Source of the DNA: JBDHUV01 sp039809365
GTDB taxonomy: Bacteria; Patescibacteriota; Microgenomatia; Levybacterales; GWA1-39-11
DNA: 8,397 nt
Reading direction: 5' to 3'
Assembly (NCBI GenBank): GCA_039809365.1
Contig: JBDHUV010000029.1
Span: 1 to 8,397 of the forward strand
This document shows positions 7,000 through 8,397 of the stretch, in pieces (within the stretch, counting starts at the first letter, position 1; the number at the start of each line of letters is the position of its first letter). Both the position numbers and the translations under genes were made by a program. Under the pieces are notes generated by a model that saw only the letters and a list, made by a program, of their open reading frames with translations, made no database searches and was not told the origin of the DNA.

Positions 7000-7293
7000 T
7001 TATTTTGTTTTGCGAAAAAATCTTTTTTGCTTTTTCTCAGCCCGCTTCCTACTTTTGACAGGAGTCTGTATATCTTCATCATCTACTACTGAAGGTTCGT
7101 CTGAGTCAAACTCACTTGTCAAAACTCTTAATTTTTCTAAATCAACATATTCATCTAAACCGTCTATTCCTCCTTCAGCTAATTCTTTCAGAATATCTCT
7201 CCCTTTTTTAGTAGTAAGCATTAATACCACTGCTCCACCTACAATCATACCCCAAGTAAACCCATGTGAATGTTTTTTCTTCTGATTTTCCAT
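7000..7293 (-). CDS. YtxH-like small membrane protein
   Basis: 97-residue protein with a short charged N-terminus, one hydrophobic helix at about residues 11-27 (GFTWGMIVGGAVVLMLTT), then the KKGRDILKEL segment (29-38). This GxxxG-helix followed by KKGR is typical of YtxH-domain proteins, a widespread family of unknown role linked in Bacillus to stress-response operons. After it come an acidic stretch (61-74, many Asp and Glu) and a strongly basic tail (78-97, Lys/Arg-rich), so the tail could bind nucleic acid, phospholipid headgroups or ribosomes; that is inference. It starts 40 bases after the stop of the preceding one-helix protein gene and ends 48 bases before yvcK. A TATACAAT stretch (7304-7297) just before the ATG could be a -10, but it is very close. 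Confidence 0.75.
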   Translation of the reverse strand: MENQKKKHSHGFTWGMIVGGAVVLMLTTKKGRDILKELAEGGIDGLDEYVDLEKLRVLTSEFDSDEPSVVDDEDIQTPVKSRKRAEKKQKRFFRKTK

Positions 7294-7333
7294 ACTATTG
7301 TATAACTTTGTGGATTTTTCTCCTAAAAATTAA

Positions 7334-7597
7334 TTACTCATCTTCTCTTTTTTTTGTTTTGAGCACTTTTGAGATAGTTGAAAGAGAACGGGTGCTCACA
7401 AGAAACGTAGATAAAAATGAGAGAGGTTGTGCAATTGTAGTCGTAATCTCATCTGTTGTATCTAATATCTGATTTGTTTTTTTAACTGTTTTTTTAAACT
7501 CTTTCAGTATAAAGAATACCTGGATACCTAACACAATTAAGATTATCGTGAGAAGTACTATGACAAATAATAATACAGCTTGGACAGCATCGATCAT
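7334..7597 (-). CDS. One-helix membrane protein, DUF948/YtxG-like
   Basis: 87-residue protein with a long N-terminal hydrophobic helix (about residues 5-30, rich in Val, Leu, Ile). A polar helical part follows, with KEFKKTVKKTNQILDTTDEI (32-51), and then a Ser/Thr-rich C-terminal half ending in a charged tail. The pattern of an N-terminal anchor followed by an amphipathic helix of the TNQILDTTDEI kind resembles the DUF948 (YtxG) family. The match is by style, not by a diagnostic motif, so it is tentative. The next gene downstream is YtxH-like, as in the Bacillus ytxG-ytxH pair, which supports the call. The ATG at 7597 places the anchor right at the N-terminus. The protein is probably exposed to the cytoplasm or held near the membrane face. 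No function is known. Confidence 0.68.
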   Translation of the reverse strand: MIDAVQAVLLFVIVLLTIILIVLGIQVFFILKEFKKTVKKTNQILDTTDEITTTIAQPLSFLSTFLVSTRSLSTISKVLKTKKREDE

Positions 7598-7608
7598 ATA
7601 CGTATTTA

Positions 7609-7637
7609 GCCTATCATGGTAAGCATAAGAATGTCAA
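7609..7637 (-). promoter_or_regulatory. Possible promoter upstream of the ytxG-like gene
   Basis: A perfect TTGACA (minus strand, 7637-7632) lies in the 59-base gap after the rodZ-like gene. A -10 is hard to place: TAGGCT (7613-7608) at an 18-base spacing matches only three of six bases, while the better TAAATA (7608-7603) is too far at 23 bases. It may drive the two small membrane-protein genes separately from rodZ. Confidence 0.25.
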
Positions 7638-7656
7638 TTTCATCTCATGCACCCTT

Positions 7657-8283
7657 TTATTTCACTTGAACCGTGATTTGCTCAACAGTTTCTTTTCCAA
7701 ACCTATTCTTTGCTACAATTTTAATCTGCTGCTTACCTTGAAAAATATATACAGATTTTTTAAATGAACCATCTAATCCAACATAGGTTGCTTCTCCATT
7801 GATCTCCAGTAATGCATACGGATCTGTTTTTCCGCTTACTTCTATAACATTTTTTTCGAACTTTTGCTCATTTGTAGGATGTGATACAGTCAGTTCTGGT
7901 CCTATAAAAATTGAACTTACTTGGAATCCTAAGTAAACAACAATAATTACTACTGCAGCAATAAAAATACCCCCTCTCAATGAGAAGAAAAATCCTTTTG
8001 TTTTTGTATATGTTTTCTTCCGAAAAGTTGGCATATACTCTGATTTCCTTGCTTTATAATCCCTTCTAAAAAGTGCAAGTACTTTTTGTTCAGGGAGCCC
8101 CAGATATAAACCATAGTTCTTAACAAACCCTGCCGCATAACTATCTGAAGGAAGATCAGCATACCTGTCCTCTTCTATTGCTTTGAGAAACTCCTTTTTT
8201 ATTTTTATCGCTTTTTCTACATGGTCAAGTGTATATCCATGCTCTAACCTTTTTTCACGAAGAAGCTCTGAAAGTTTTTTCAT
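7657..8283 (-). CDS. RodZ-like protein: cytoplasmic helix-turn-helix, one membrane helix, Ig-like outer domain
   Basis: 208-residue predicted bitopic membrane protein. Residues 3-75 form a HTH_25/Xre-type helix-turn-helix (LREKRLEHGYTLDHVEKAIK at 8-27, then LPSDSYAAGFVKNYGLYLGL at 44-63), the module by which RodZ binds the MreB cytoskeleton in other bacteria. A basic linker (78-97) precedes a single transmembrane helix (about 104-126). The outer part (130-208) is a small beta domain with the pattern LTVSHPTN, VSGKTDPYALLEING, LDGSFKKSV and IKIVAKNRFG, which resembles the bacterial Ig-like or glucodextranase-B fold rather than the DUF4115 domain common in longer RodZ proteins. It is likely involved in cell shape or division. 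It starts 18 bases after the ftsK stop, so the two are probably co-transcribed. Whether MreB exists in this organism cannot be told here. Confidence 0.82.
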   Translation of the reverse strand: MKKLSELLREKRLEHGYTLDHVEKAIKIKKEFLKAIEEDRYADLPSDSYAAGFVKNYGLYLGLPEQKVLALFRRDYKARKSEYMPTFRKKTYTKTKGFFFSLRGGIFIAAVVIIVVYLGFQVSSIFIGPELTVSHPTNEQKFEKNVIEVSGKTDPYALLEINGEATYVGLDGSFKKSVYIFQGKQQIKIVAKNRFGKETVEQITVQVK

Positions 8284-8301
8284 AGGTAATTCAATAGTAA
8301 T

Positions 8302-8397
8302 TTACGAGTTATCACTAGCCTGCTGTGCGAAGAAATCATCAGCATTTGAGATGAGCACTTCACGCGATTTTGATCCATCTGAAGGACCTATAACACC
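8302..8397 (-). CDS. ftsK: DNA translocase FtsK/SpoIIIE, C-terminal end (partial)
   Basis: Only the last 31 codons are inside the window; the gene continues past the right edge. The peptide GVIGPSDGSKSREVLI matches the conserved end of the FtsK gamma (winged-helix) domain, usually G-(I/V)-(I/V)-GPADGSKPREVL-(V/I), which reads the polar KOPS or SRS sequences on DNA. A polar 15-residue tail follows to the TAA. FtsK pumps chromosomal DNA through the division septum. It lies just ahead of the rodZ-like gene. The call rests on a short but distinctive motif. The motor and membrane domains cannot be judged. Confidence 0.82.
   Translation of the reverse strand, partial: GVIGPSDGSKSREVLISNADDFFAQQASDNS

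Noticed and set aside
6854..7285. Plus-strand open frame of 143 codons opposite yvcK and the YtxH-like gene
   Set aside because: The two minus-strand genes carry recognisable family motifs; this frame is low-complexity (Ser, Pro, Phe-rich) and spans their intergenic gap and promoter.
1..8397. Alternative genetic code (TGA read as Gly or Trp), as in some Patescibacteria
   Set aside because: All full-length genes read through without in-frame TGA, and Trp is encoded by TGG. The absence of TGA among eleven stops is easily explained by AT-rich composition and small numbers.
1..8397. Mobile element, defence system, CRISPR array or structured RNA
   Set aside because: No spaced direct repeats, transposase or integrase motifs, tRNA-like folds or riboswitch-size gaps were seen; almost every base is within a recognised gene.

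Overview
The window is an AT-rich, tightly packed bacterial segment. Ten complete genes and one partial gene fill almost all of it, and no intergenic gap exceeds about 85 bases. Several traits suggest a member of the Patescibacteria (Candidate Phyla Radiation), possibly the Microgenomates side: short proteins, a transketolase split into two genes, a CofD-like YvcK, a RodZ-like protein with an Ig-like outer domain, tiny one-helix membrane proteins, and no Shine-Dalgarno motif ahead of any gene. This placement rests on recognising protein families and gene style; no marker gene is present. The standard code appears to be used: all eleven visible stops are TAA or TAG, and no recoded TGA is needed.

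Left part (79-699, minus): an endonuclease III-like DNA glycosylase with an abnormal C-terminal cysteine loop. It is divergent from the next block, with an 84-base region between them that carries promoter-like sequences in both directions.

Middle part (784-5951, plus): five co-directional genes separated by 4-15 bases, so very probably one operon. They encode a class II glycerate 2-kinase (DUF4147/MOFRL), the N-terminal transketolase half, a small two-helix membrane protein (DUF5671-like), the C-terminal transketolase half, and a GlcD-type FAD-dependent 2-hydroxyacid dehydrogenase. Together they point to C2/C3 hydroxyacid and pentose carbon flow. Glycerate would enter lower glycolysis as 2-phosphoglycerate, transketolase would shuffle C2 units, and the flavoenzyme would oxidise a 2-hydroxyacid such as lactate, glycolate or glycerate.

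Right part (5962-8397, minus): reading leftward from the right edge, the end of ftsK, a rodZ-like gene, a DUF948/YtxG-like membrane protein, a YtxH-like membrane protein, and yvcK. This looks like a cell-envelope and division neighbourhood. It meets the metabolic operon tail to tail at about 5950-5974, where a hairpin overlaps both stop codons.

I see no CRISPR array, insertion sequence, tRNA, rRNA or phage gene. The points most worth a second look are the non-canonical Fe-S loop of the endonuclease III, the membrane protein gene placed between the two transketolase halves, the lack of Shine-Dalgarno sequences with possible leaderless starts, and the ytxGH-like pair inside an ftsK-rodZ-yvcK cluster.
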